Positions 15,991-23,397 of a stretch of DNA of 64,000 bases are shown piece after piece. Source of the DNA: Dinoroseobacter sp049801095. GTDB lineage: Bacteria > Pseudomonadota > Alphaproteobacteria > Rhodobacterales > Rhodobacteraceae. A program made the translations under genes and the position numbers. The DNA lies in assembly GCF_049801095.1 (NCBI RefSeq), contig NZ_JBNAGH010000004.1, positions 286,207 through 350,206 of the forward strand, written 5' to 3'. The stretch's first letter is position 1, and each line of letters opens with the position of its first letter. Below the pieces are notes generated by a model. It was not told the DNA's origin, did not search any database, and saw nothing but the letters and a program-made list of their open reading frames with translations.

Positions 15991-17406
15991 ATGCCACCCA
16001 CAGGCAAGACCCCCCTACCCCCATACACCAATCTGGACCCTGAAGCCGCCGCTGCCAAGCTCTCGGATCCCATCGACACCATCCGCTTTGCCAAGGCCGC
16101 CGCTTTCGCTGCGAAAGGCCGGGATGATCTGGCCCGGCGGGGCTATGCGCCTGACGGCCAGAAGCGGCTCCGGCGCTTCTCCACATGGGAGGTTTGCCGC
16201 TACCTGATCCCGGTGGCGCCAGCCCATTTCCGGCGGGTGCTCAAGGCCCATCCGGACCTGCCCCAGGGCACTGGCGAAGGGGGCTCCAAATGGTTCACCC
16301 TTGAGGAGGTTCTGGCCCTTCGTGACCATTTCGATGCCGAGGGCGTCGCGACCCGCGAATACCGCCCCTGGCGGCCCGAGGGCCTGCCGGCCAAGGTGAT
16401 CGCCGTGGCCAATTTCAAGGGCGGTGTGGGCAAGACCTCCACGGCCGCGCATCTGGCCATGTCCGCAGCGCTTGATGGCTACAAGGTGCTCGTGGTGGAT
16501 CTCGATAGCCAGGGCTCCATGACCTCGATCATGGGCGGCTCGGTGCAGGATGAGTGGCAGACGGCCTTCCCGCTGATCGCCAAGGATTACGCCCAGGCCG
16601 TGCAGGCGGAGAACACCGTCCGGGCCGCAGCGGGCCAGCCGCCCCTGCCCTTTGACGAGACGCTGACCGAAGCCCTGAGCATCGCGCCCCGGGATCTGAT
16701 CCAGTCGACCCACTGGCCCAATATCGATCTGATCGGCGCGCAGCTGAACCTCTACTGGGCGGAGTTTCAGGTCCCGGTCTGGCGGATGCAGCTGCGCTCC
16801 TGGCCGCTCTGGGACGGGCTGACCAACGCGCTGGAGGGGGCTGGGCTACTGGACGAGTATGACATCGTCCTGCTCGATACGCCCCCGGCGCTGGGATACC
16901 TGACGATCAACGCGCTGGCGGCGGCGGATATCCTGCTGGTGCCCCTCGGGGCCTCCTTTCTGGAGTTCGACAGCACGGGCCGGTTCTTCGACATGCTCTA
17001 CTCGACCTTCGCCAGCATCGAGGATGGCGAGAACGCCGCGCGGCGGCGGGACGGGCTCCTGGAGATGCGGTTCGAATGGGACGCGGTGCGGGCCCTGATC
17101 ACCCGGTTCGACGCGAACCAGCAGACCGATCTGGCCAATGTCATCCAGGCCTATTTCGGGGATTTCATGACGACCTACCGGCAGGAATACACCGCCATGG
17201 TCGGACAGGCCGGGGAGCAAGTGAACGGCATCTACGAGGCCGATTACCGGGACTTCAACCGCGAGACCTATATCCGCGGGCGCGAGACCTTTGACCGGAC
17301 CTGGGCGGAGGTGAAGGACATCCTGATCGGGACTTGGTGGCGGGACCTTCAGATGGAAAAGGCGGAGCAGACTCAGCCGCAGCAGGAGGCAGCAACCCAT
17401 GGCTAA
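15991..17406 (+). CDS. parA: Partition ATPase ParA
   Basis: 471 residues from ATG 15991, supported by GAGG 5-9 bp upstream; an in-frame TTG at 15925 would add a weak leader. Residues 1-130 are an N-terminal extension with a DNA-binding-like segment (RRFSTWEVCRYL). The deviant Walker A KGGVGKT is at 143-149, followed by VLVVDLDSQGSMT and IVLLDTPPALG. The extension marks the larger, P1-type ParA class that both segregates DNA and represses its own operon. It overlaps parB by 8 bp. Confidence 0.95.
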   Translation: MPPTGKTPLPPYTNLDPEAAAAKLSDPIDTIRFAKAAAFAAKGRDDLARRGYAPDGQKRLRRFSTWEVCRYLIPVAPAHFRRVLKAHPDLPQGTGEGGSKWFTLEEVLALRDHFDAEGVATREYRPWRPEGLPAKVIAVANFKGGVGKTSTAAHLAMSAALDGYKVLVVDLDSQGSMTSIMGGSVQDEWQTAFPLIAKDYAQAVQAENTVRAAAGQPPLPFDETLTEALSIAPRDLIQSTHWPNIDLIGAQLNLYWAEFQVPVWRMQLRSWPLWDGLTNALEGAGLLDEYDIVLLDTPPALGYLTINALAAADILLVPLGASFLEFDSTGRFFDMLYSTFASIEDGENAARRRDGLLEMRFEWDAVRALITRFDANQQTDLANVIQAYFGDFMTTYRQEYTAMVGQAGEQVNGIYEADYRDFNRETYIRGRETFDRTWAEVKDILIGTWWRDLQMEKAEQTQPQQEAATHG

Positions 17407-18502
17407 GCGCAGACGTCTGGAGACCCCGAGCAGCGAAGATCTGACCAAGATCGATGCGGAGTTTCGCCGCGAGACCCCGAGCCGTCCGGCCGCACCCATC
17501 GCCCAGGTCGCGGCGGATGCGGCGGCGCTCGCCCCGACCCTGGACCCGGCGACCCGGGCGGAGGCGGCGCGGGACAAGACCGATGCGGAGCGGATGCGCG
17601 CGGCGGAGGCCGAGGGTCTGCTGATCCGGGAGGTCCCGCTGGAGGAGATTGACGCGGATGCCATGGTCCGGGACCGGATGGCGCTCAGCGAAGAGGATCT
17701 GCTGGAGCTGCGCCTGTCGATCGCCGAGCATGGGCTGCGCCTGCCGATCGAGGTGTTCGAGCTCTCGGAGCCCAGCGAGGGGCGCCGCTATGGCCTTCTG
17801 TCGGGGTACCGGCGGCTGATGGCCTATCGCTATCTCGACCAGCTCAACAAGTCGGATCGCTATGCGCGGATCAAGGCGCTGGTGCGGCCCCGTCAGACCA
17901 TCGATGTGGCCTATACGGCCATGGTCGAGGAGAACGAGATCCGCGCCTCCCTGAGCCACTACGAGCGGGGACGGATCGCGGTGATCGCGGCGAACCAGGG
18001 GGCCTTCACGAATGTGGAGGCGGCGGTGGAGAAGCTCTTCTCCTCGGCGAGCAAGGCCAAGCGGTCCAAGGTCCGGAGCTTTGCCCTGGTCTTTGAGGAG
18101 CTGGGGGACATGCTGGCCTTCCCGGAGGCCCTGACGGAGCGGCGAGGGCTGCAGCTGGCCACGGCCCTGCGGGGAGGGGCGGAGCAGCGGTTCCGCATCG
18201 TTCTGGAGGAGGGCAAGCCCACCAGTCCGGAGGAGGAATGGACCCTCTTGGAGCTGGTGGTCACCGAGGCCGACGAGATGCCCCGCAAGCCCAAGCGGAT
18301 GGGGCGCCCGAAAATGTCGGTGCCCCCGGCGGGCTGGCATGGGCGGGACATGCTGCAGACCTCGACCGGGGTCACGATCCGCCGCGAAACCGATGGGCGG
18401 GGCTATCTGCTGCGGCTGGAGGGCAAGACCCTGACCTCGGATGCCATGGAGACGATCATGCTCCAGATCCGGAACCTCCTGGAGGCCGACGGGAAGGGTT
18501 GA
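17399..18502 (+). CDS. parB: Partition protein ParB
   Basis: 367 residues. The ParB/Srx N-terminal domain is recognisable by ELRLSIAEHGLRLPIEVF, the box LLSGYRRLMAYR and the box MVEENEIRASLSHYERG, followed by a helix-turn-helix region. A C-terminal part (about 270-367) carries KPKRMGRPKMSVPP and a dimerisation-like tail. It should bind parS and load on DNA with ParA. Two parS-like palindromes begin 6 bp after its stop codon. Confidence 0.93.
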   Translation: MAKRRRLETPSSEDLTKIDAEFRRETPSRPAAPIAQVAADAAALAPTLDPATRAEAARDKTDAERMRAAEAEGLLIREVPLEEIDADAMVRDRMALSEEDLLELRLSIAEHGLRLPIEVFELSEPSEGRRYGLLSGYRRLMAYRYLDQLNKSDRYARIKALVRPRQTIDVAYTAMVEENEIRASLSHYERGRIAVIAANQGAFTNVEAAVEKLFSSASKAKRSKVRSFALVFEELGDMLAFPEALTERRGLQLATALRGGAEQRFRIVLEEGKPTSPEEEWTLLELVVTEADEMPRKPKRMGRPKMSVPPAGWHGRDMLQTSTGVTIRRETDGRGYLLRLEGKTLTSDAMETIMLQIRNLLEADGKG

Positions 18503-18507
18503 GACGG

Positions 18508-18543
18508 GTTTCGCGTGCGAAACGCGGGTTTCGCGCGCGAAAC
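18508..18543. promoter_or_regulatory. Putative parS centromere: two 16-bp palindromes
   Basis: GTTTCGCGTGCGAAAC (18508-18523) and GTTTCGCGCGCGAAAC (18528-18543) are 20 bp apart start to start, two helical turns on the same face. They differ at one base, and the second is a perfect palindrome. The GTTTC...GAAAC frame resembles the chromosomal parS core (GTTTCACGTGAAAC) with a 2-bp longer centre. The position directly behind parB supports a centromere role. Confidence 0.75.
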
Positions 18544-18604
18544 TCCCCGAAATAATCGTTATATTTCAACACCCCTTCTTGATCTGTCTGCGAAAACCCC
18601 CAAA

Positions 18605-18633
18605 TTGACAGCAATGCTAGCACTTCATATGAT
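18605..18633 (+). promoter_or_regulatory. Consensus sigma-70 promoter with palindromic operator for the TA operon
   Basis: TTGACA (18605-18610), 17-bp spacer, TATGAT (18628-18633): almost a perfect consensus, unusual in this GC-rich window. The palindrome TGCTAGCA (18615-18622) lies in the spacer and is a likely operator for the antitoxin. The antitoxin start codon is 28 bp downstream. Confidence 0.7.
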
Positions 18634-18660
18634 GCGGCAGACCCAGATCGCGGAGACCCC

Positions 18661-18918
18661 ATGCCGACCCTGACCGTGCGCAATATCGAACCCGAGCTTC
18701 ATGACTTCCTCCGGCAGGAGGCGGCCCGCCATGGCCGGTCCATGGAGGCGGAGGTGCGCGCGCTCCTGCGGGCGCGGATGGCGGCTGAGGGCCGCTCGCC
18801 CCGGGATCTGGCCGCGGCGATCCGGGCCCGATTTGCCGATCTGGACGAGGCCTGGGATGGGACCCTGCCGCTGCCTGCGCGGAGCCCGCTGCCGGATCCG
18901 ATCGACCTGGGGTCCTGA
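18661..18918 (+). CDS. FitA/VapB-like ribbon-helix-helix antitoxin
   Basis: 85 residues. The N-terminus TLTVRNIEPELHDFLRQEAARHGRSMEAEVRALL is a typical Arc/MetJ ribbon-helix-helix domain of FitA-type antitoxins; the remainder is a toxin-binding tail. It lies 10 bp upstream of the PIN toxin gene and likely represses the shared promoter through the TGCTAGCA site. Next to parAB it would serve replicon maintenance. Confidence 0.9.
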   Translation: MPTLTVRNIEPELHDFLRQEAARHGRSMEAEVRALLRARMAAEGRSPRDLAAAIRARFADLDEAWDGTLPLPARSPLPDPIDLGS

Positions 18919-18927
18919 GGCGCGCCG

Positions 18928-19347
18928 ATGCTGATCCTTGATACGAATGTGGTGTCGGAGCTGATGAAGCCCGCGCCCTCGGACGCGCTTCTGCGCTGGT
19001 TTCAGGACACGCCGCCGGAGCCGCTCGCCCTGACCTCGGTCACGGTGGCGGAGCTGCGCTATGGCATCGCGGTGCTGCCCGAGGGCAAGCGCAAGGCGCG
19101 GCTGGGGCAGGCGGTGACGGATATGCTGGCGCAGGAGTTTCCCGGCCTCGTGCTGCCCTTTGATCAGGCGGCGGCGGAGCAGTATGGCGTGCTGGCCGCG
19201 ACACACCGGGCGGCGGGGCACACTCCGGGTCAGGCAGATGTCATGATCGCCGCGATTGCGGCGGCCCATGGCGCCGGGGTGGCGACGCGGAACCTGAAGG
19301 ATTTCCAGGGGCTGGGCCTGCGGCTGCTGAACCCGTTCGCGGGCTAG
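18928..19347 (+). CDS. VapC/FitB-like PIN-domain toxin
   Basis: 139 residues. The PIN-domain acidic residues are visible: D5 in MLILDTNVVSEL, E in VTVAELRYGI, and D in TPGQADVMIAA, with a final TRNLKDF segment. Such toxins are RNases that cleave tRNA or rRNA. Paired with the RHH antitoxin directly upstream, it forms a complete addiction module on the partition side of the replicon. Confidence 0.93.
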   Translation: MLILDTNVVSELMKPAPSDALLRWFQDTPPEPLALTSVTVAELRYGIAVLPEGKRKARLGQAVTDMLAQEFPGLVLPFDQAAAEQYGVLAATHRAAGHTPGQADVMIAAIAAAHGAGVATRNLKDFQGLGLRLLNPFAG

Positions 19348-19360
19348 GCGGGGCAGGGGA

Positions 19361-19375
19361 GGGGGCTCGGCCCCC
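19361..19375. terminator. GC hairpin between convergent toxin and pqqE genes
   Basis: GGGGGC-TCG-GCCCCC is a perfect 6-bp stem with a 3-base loop, 14 bp past the toxin stop. A second, weaker CCTGAG/CTCAGG dyad lies just downstream. There is no T-run, so the role as terminator is only likely. Confidence 0.4.
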
Positions 19376-19407
19376 CGTGAGAGCGCCTGAGCGCCCTCAG
19401 GAGCGCC

Positions 19408-20523
19408 TCAGGAGGCCGGTTCGGGGGTCTTGCCCGGTTGGCTCCGATAGACCAGTGGCGCGTCCTCCTGCGCGGCGTGCGTGTCTGCCTGGGTCTGCAG
19501 CGCCCCGTGATGGGGGGATTTCACGCAAACCGGGTCCGTCGCGCTCGCATCGCCGAGGATCGCCATGGCCTGACAGCGGCAGCCGCCGAAATCCACGGTC
19601 TTGCGTTCGCAGCTCGAACAGGGTTCGGACATCCACTCGGTGCCGCGATAGGCGTTGAAGGCGCTGCCTTCGTACCAGATGTCCGACAGGCCGCGCGCGG
19701 TGACGTTGTCGAAGCTCAGATGCGGGATGGATTGGGCCGCGTGGCAGGGCAGGACCGTGCCATCGGGGGTGACGTTCAGCCCGGAGGTGCCCCAGCCGCC
19801 CATGCAGCGTTTCGGGTAATCCTCGTGGTAGTCGGCGGGCACGTAGTCGATGACGAGCTGGCCCTTGAGGCGGGCGCGGGCCTCGGCGACGATGGCGGTG
19901 GCTTCGCGGGCCTGTTCGCGGGTCGGCATGAGCGCATCGCGGTTCTTGAGCGCCCAGCCGTGGAACTGGACCGTGGCGACCTCGATCCGGCGGGCGCCCA
20001 TCTCGAGCGCCATTTCCAGCGCGCGGGGCAGCTGGTGCAGGTTGCGCCGGTGCAGCACCGCGTTGAGGGTCAGGGGGAAGCCGATGGCGCCGATCCATTC
20101 GGCGACCTGCATCTTGCGGTCAAACCCGCCCTTGTAGCCGCCGATCTCGTCGGCCATTTCCGGGTTGGTGCCTTGCAGCGAGAGCTGGATATGGTCGAGC
20201 CCGGCCTCGTCGAGCTCGGCCAGGCGGCGTTCGGTGAGCCCGATCCCGGAGGTGATCAGGTTGGTGTAGAGCCCGGCGGTGCGGGCGGCCTCGACCAGCG
20301 GGACAAGGTCGCGGCGCGACACCGGCTCGCCCCCGGAGAGGTGGAGTTGCAGCACGCCCAGCTCGGCGGCCTCGCGGAAGACGCGGGTCCAGGTCTCGGT
20401 GTCGAGCTCGGCCTCCTTGCGGGCCATCTCGATCGGGTTGGAGCAATAGGGGCAGGAGAGCGGGCAGCGATAGGTCAGCTCCGCCAGCATGGCGATGGGG
20501 GGCGGGGGCGCGTTGGTCGTCAT
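19408..20523 (-). CDS. pqqE: PQQ biosynthesis radical SAM enzyme PqqE
   Basis: 371 residues. The radical SAM cluster motif CPLSCPYC gives Cys20, Cys24 and Cys27. The C-terminal SPASM cysteines are present (RCMGGWG, LPCHAA, CSSCERKTVDFGGCRC). PqqE forms the Glu-Tyr carbon-carbon bond on PqqA in complex with PqqD. It is last in the pqqABCDE operon, and its start overlaps the pqqD stop (ATGA). Confidence 0.97.
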   Translation of the reverse strand: MTTNAPPPPIAMLAELTYRCPLSCPYCSNPIEMARKEAELDTETWTRVFREAAELGVLQLHLSGGEPVSRRDLVPLVEAARTAGLYTNLITSGIGLTERRLAELDEAGLDHIQLSLQGTNPEMADEIGGYKGGFDRKMQVAEWIGAIGFPLTLNAVLHRRNLHQLPRALEMALEMGARRIEVATVQFHGWALKNRDALMPTREQAREATAIVAEARARLKGQLVIDYVPADYHEDYPKRCMGGWGTSGLNVTPDGTVLPCHAAQSIPHLSFDNVTARGLSDIWYEGSAFNAYRGTEWMSEPCSSCERKTVDFGGCRCQAMAILGDASATDPVCVKSPHHGALQTQADTHAAQEDAPLVYRSQPGKTPEPAS

Positions 20524-20795
20524 GCGTCCACATCCAGGAAGCGGCGGCTGCGCAGGGCGTCGAGGAAGCTCGCGCTGTCGGCGGCGATCTGGTCCTGGGG
20601 CGCGTTATAGGCCTCGGACAGGGCCCGGGTGATTTCGCCGAAACTGCGGGCGCCGTCGACCTCGGACAGGATGGCGTGGCCGATCTGGTCGAGGGTCACG
20701 GCGCGTTCCGGCGCCAGGAGCACCCAGGTCTCGCGGACCTTGTCGAAATGCAGGCGCACACCGCGGGGCAGGCTGGGGATTTCGGCGGCTTCCAT
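20520..20795 (-). CDS. pqqD: PQQ peptide chaperone PqqD
   Basis: 91 residues, the normal size of stand-alone PqqD. It shows the family core LHFDKVRETWVLLAPERAVTLDQIGHAILSEVDG. PqqD binds the PqqA peptide and delivers it to PqqE. The gene is coupled on both sides: its start touches the pqqC stop and its stop overlaps the pqqE start. Confidence 0.96.
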   Translation of the reverse strand: MEAAEIPSLPRGVRLHFDKVRETWVLLAPERAVTLDQIGHAILSEVDGARSFGEITRALSEAYNAPQDQIAADSASFLDALRSRRFLDVDA

Positions 20796-21547
20796 CAGGA
20801 GGCCTGCTTGTGCTGGGCGAGGCCCTCATGGGGCTGCCAGGCGCCGGGGGGGATGCGGCCGGGCTCCACATAAGCGGCGCTGAGCGCATCGAGCTGGGCC
20901 CAGAGCACATCGGTCTTGAAGATCAGGGCCTTGGCGGCGGCGTCCTGCTTTTCCTGCGTGTCCGCGTGGTCGAGCACCCAGGAGAGGCCAAAGGCCACGT
21001 CCTTGGGGGCCTCTTTCAGCCGGTTGCGGAAGTAGCTGAGCGAGCTGTCATCGGCGAAGGCGTAGTTTTTCAGCAGGCCCTGGATGCGGTTGGCGTGGAT
21101 CTTGGGGGCGAAAAGCTCGGTCAGGGAGGCGGCGACGGCCTCGAGCAGGGTCTTTTCGCGGACAAACCGCACATAGGCGTCCACGGCGAATTTCGTGGCG
21201 GGCAGAACGCCCTCGCGGGAGGCGACATAGTCGGGGTCGAGCCCCACCGCCTCGGCCAGACGGAGCCAGCGGCGGATCCCGCCCTCGTTCTCGGCGGTGC
21301 CGTCATGGTCCTCGATCCGCGAGCGCCAGGCCCGGCGGAGATCGGGGGTCTCGACCCGGGACATGAAGGCGGCGTCCTTCATGGGGATCGAGTGCTGGTA
21401 GTAATACCGGTTGATCACCCAGGCGCGGACCTGATCCGGGGTACAGGACCCGCCATGGAGCCGGTCGTGGAACGGGTGCAGGTCGTGGTAGCGCTCGGCG
21501 CCGATCTGGCGCAGGCGGGCTTCGAATTGCTCACGGGTTTGGGCCAT
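20795..21547 (-). CDS. pqqC: Pyrroloquinoline-quinone synthase PqqC
   Basis: 250 residues, family length. Recognisable PqqC segments are YHDLHPFHDRLHGGSC, RYYYQHSIPMKDAAFMS, and SSLSYFRNRLKEAPKDV. PqqC performs the final cofactor-free ring closure and oxidation. It begins immediately after the pqqB stop codon. Confidence 0.97.
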   Translation of the reverse strand: MAQTREQFEARLRQIGAERYHDLHPFHDRLHGGSCTPDQVRAWVINRYYYQHSIPMKDAAFMSRVETPDLRRAWRSRIEDHDGTAENEGGIRRWLRLAEAVGLDPDYVASREGVLPATKFAVDAYVRFVREKTLLEAVAASLTELFAPKIHANRIQGLLKNYAFADDSSLSYFRNRLKEAPKDVAFGLSWVLDHADTQEKQDAAAKALIFKTDVLWAQLDALSAAYVEPGRIPPGAWQPHEGLAQHKQAS

Positions 21548-22441
21548 TCAGGACACCTCCATACCGTCTTGGCCGATGATCCAGCCGGCGGCCTCGGCTT
21601 GCGCCTTTTCGACCGAACTGGGGCGGAGCACCGGGTTGGTGTTGTTCATGTGGACAAAGATCTTCTGGCGGATCGACAGGCCCGCGAAGGCCGCAAGGGA
21701 GCCGTCCGGGCCGCTCATGGACATATGGCCCATGCGCTTGCCGGTCTTGTGGCTGAGCCCGGCCTGGACCATCTCGTCATCGGCCCAGAGCGTGCCGTCG
21801 AAAAACAGGGTATCGGCCCCGTCGAGCCGGTCCCGCAGGTCGTCATTCAGGAGCGCGCAGCCGGGGATGTAGAAGGCGGTCTTTTCCGCCGTTTCGAGCC
21901 GGACGCCCACGGTCTGGTCGCCGATGAGCTCGGTCTCGACCGTCTCGCCCTCGAGATAGAGGGGGACCTTGCCGGGGACCGGAAAGAGCGTCGCCGTAAG
22001 GCCCGGGGCCAACTCAAACGGAGTGTCGAGCGCGATGGTCTCGCGCGGCACCACATCGGCATTCACGGCGTTGAAAATCGGGTTTTCGGCCAGCACCTCG
22101 TGGATCCCGGCGGTGGCAAAGAGCCGGAAGGGCTGCATTTCCCGCAGGGTCAGCAGGCCCGCCACATGGTCGATATCGCCATTGGTCACCAGCACGCTGC
22201 TGAGCGGGAGCGTGCGCAGATCCGTGGGATGGAGTGCGGGCGTATCGGCCAGCTGTCCGCGGATGTCGGGCGAGGCATTGAGCACGGCCCAGGACACACC
22301 ATCGGCGGTCACGGCAAGCGAGGACTGGGTCTGGGAGGGGATGGTGCCGGATCGGGCGAGATTGCAGTTCTCACACCCGCAATTCCACTGGGGCAGGCCG
22401 CCTCCGGCAGCGGCGCCGAGGATCTGCGCGCGGAATGTCAT
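21548..22441 (-). CDS. pqqB: PQQ biosynthesis hydroxylase PqqB
   Basis: 297 residues, metallo-beta-lactamase fold. Family markers include QILGAAAGGGLPQWNCGCENC at the N-terminus, the region SVLVTNGDIDHVAGLL and FVHMNNTNPVL near the end. The double-Cys motif GCENC is usual in PqqB. The enzyme is linked to hydroxylation of the Tyr of the excised di-amino-acid intermediate. It sits 26 bp downstream of pqqA. Confidence 0.96.
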   Translation of the reverse strand: MTFRAQILGAAAGGGLPQWNCGCENCNLARSGTIPSQTQSSLAVTADGVSWAVLNASPDIRGQLADTPALHPTDLRTLPLSSVLVTNGDIDHVAGLLTLREMQPFRLFATAGIHEVLAENPIFNAVNADVVPRETIALDTPFELAPGLTATLFPVPGKVPLYLEGETVETELIGDQTVGVRLETAEKTAFYIPGCALLNDDLRDRLDGADTLFFDGTLWADDEMVQAGLSHKTGKRMGHMSMSGPDGSLAAFAGLSIRQKIFVHMNNTNPVLRPSSVEKAQAEAAGWIIGQDGMEVS

Positions 22442-22467
22442 TCACGCCATCCCGCGCGTCAGAAGTC

Positions 22468-22566
22468 TTAGAACAGAACTTCGCGCTCGTCGTCGCTGTC
22501 CGGTCCGTACATGTTGATTTCCATTCCGCACTCGATTTCGCGCAGGATCGGCTTGGTCCATGCCAT
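22468..22566 (-). CDS. pqqA: PQQ precursor peptide PqqA
   Basis: A 32-residue peptide gene read from the minus strand, beginning MAWTKPILREIECGMEINMY. It contains the required E-x-x-x-Y pair (Glu16 and Tyr20 in EINMY), from which PQQ is made. A strong ribosome-binding site (GGGAGGA) precedes the ATG. The acidic C-terminal tail ends in DDEREVLF. It is the first gene of the pqq operon. Confidence 0.95.
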   Translation of the reverse strand: MAWTKPILREIECGMEINMYGPDSDDEREVLF

Positions 22567-22600
22567 GGTGTTGTCCTCCCTCGGGGATCGTTAACGTATC

Positions 22601-22650
22601 TGAATACCGTGGCAGAGTGACGCTTGTCAGGCGACTCTTATATTCTAAGA
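22601..22650 (-). promoter_or_regulatory. Candidate pqqA promoter and upstream dyad
   Basis: On the minus strand CTGACA (22630-22625) and TATTCA (22606-22601) are 18 bp apart, a plausible -35/-10 pair ending 34 bp before pqqA. Just upstream is the inverted repeat TCTTATATTCTAAGA (22636-22650), placed where an activator such as the adjacent OmpR-type regulator could bind. The promoter match is modest. Confidence 0.4.
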
Positions 22651-22670
22651 ACCCCATGTCGCAGCCCCGC

Positions 22671-23354
22671 TCAATGCTCTGCAAAGACCGGGGAATGCCC
22701 GGAGAGACAGAAGCCGCGATTGCGGATCGTCTTGATTTCAAAGCCAAAATCCGCCGTGGCCAGCTTGCGCCGCAGATAGCCCACATAGACATCCACCACG
22801 TTTTCGTTATTGGCGCCCTCGGCCGCCCAGAGCGTGTCATACAGCGTGCTGCGGGGCTGGGGATCCTCGCCCGAGCGGGTCAGCAGCGCCAGCAGATCAT
22901 ATTCCCGCTCGGTCAGGGTCACGCTGTCGGAGCCGGTCTCGAGACGGCGGGTCGCCTCCACCAGACGGGCGGGGGCGCTGCGCTGCGCCATGGCGCGATG
23001 CTCCTGCACGCGCAGGCGCGCGACCAGTTCGTCGAAGTGGAAGGGCTTGATCACGTAGTCATCCGCCCCGGCCTCGAGCCCGGCGGCGCGATGTTCCACA
23101 TCCGAGAGGGCCGAGAGCATCAGGATGGGCAGGGTCGCCCCCCCGGCGCGGGCGGATTTCACCAGATCGACCCCGGAGTCCGAGCCCAGCATCACATCGA
23201 CGATGGCCCCGTTATACTGCCCCTTGGTCAGGCGGCTGAGCGCGCGGTCGGCGCGGTTCTCGGCCTCGGCCTCATAGCCATGGAGCGCCAGCCCCCGGAC
23301 GAGGGCCGAGGTGATCTCGGGGTCATCTTCAACGATCAGGAGTCGCGATGTCAT
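22671..23354 (-). CDS. OmpR-family response regulator
   Basis: 227 residues. Receiver with acidic D10-D11, phosphoacceptor D53 (AIVDVMLG) and K103 (VIKPF), followed by an OmpR/PhoB winged helix (LTEREYDLLALLTRS, VVDVYVGYLRRKL, IKTIRNRGFCLS). It is 43 bp downstream of its kinase gene and 104 bp upstream of pqqA, all on the minus strand. Control of PQQ synthesis by this pair is a reasonable inference from position, not shown by sequence. Confidence 0.92.
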   Translation of the reverse strand: MTSRLLIVEDDPEITSALVRGLALHGYEAEAENRADRALSRLTKGQYNGAIVDVMLGSDSGVDLVKSARAGGATLPILMLSALSDVEHRAAGLEAGADDYVIKPFHFDELVARLRVQEHRAMAQRSAPARLVEATRRLETGSDSVTLTEREYDLLALLTRSGEDPQPRSTLYDTLWAAEGANNENVVDVYVGYLRRKLATADFGFEIKTIRNRGFCLSGHSPVFAEH

Positions 23355-23397
23355 GGCCGCAGTGTGCGGGTCCGCGCCCGGAGTGACAACTACGACC

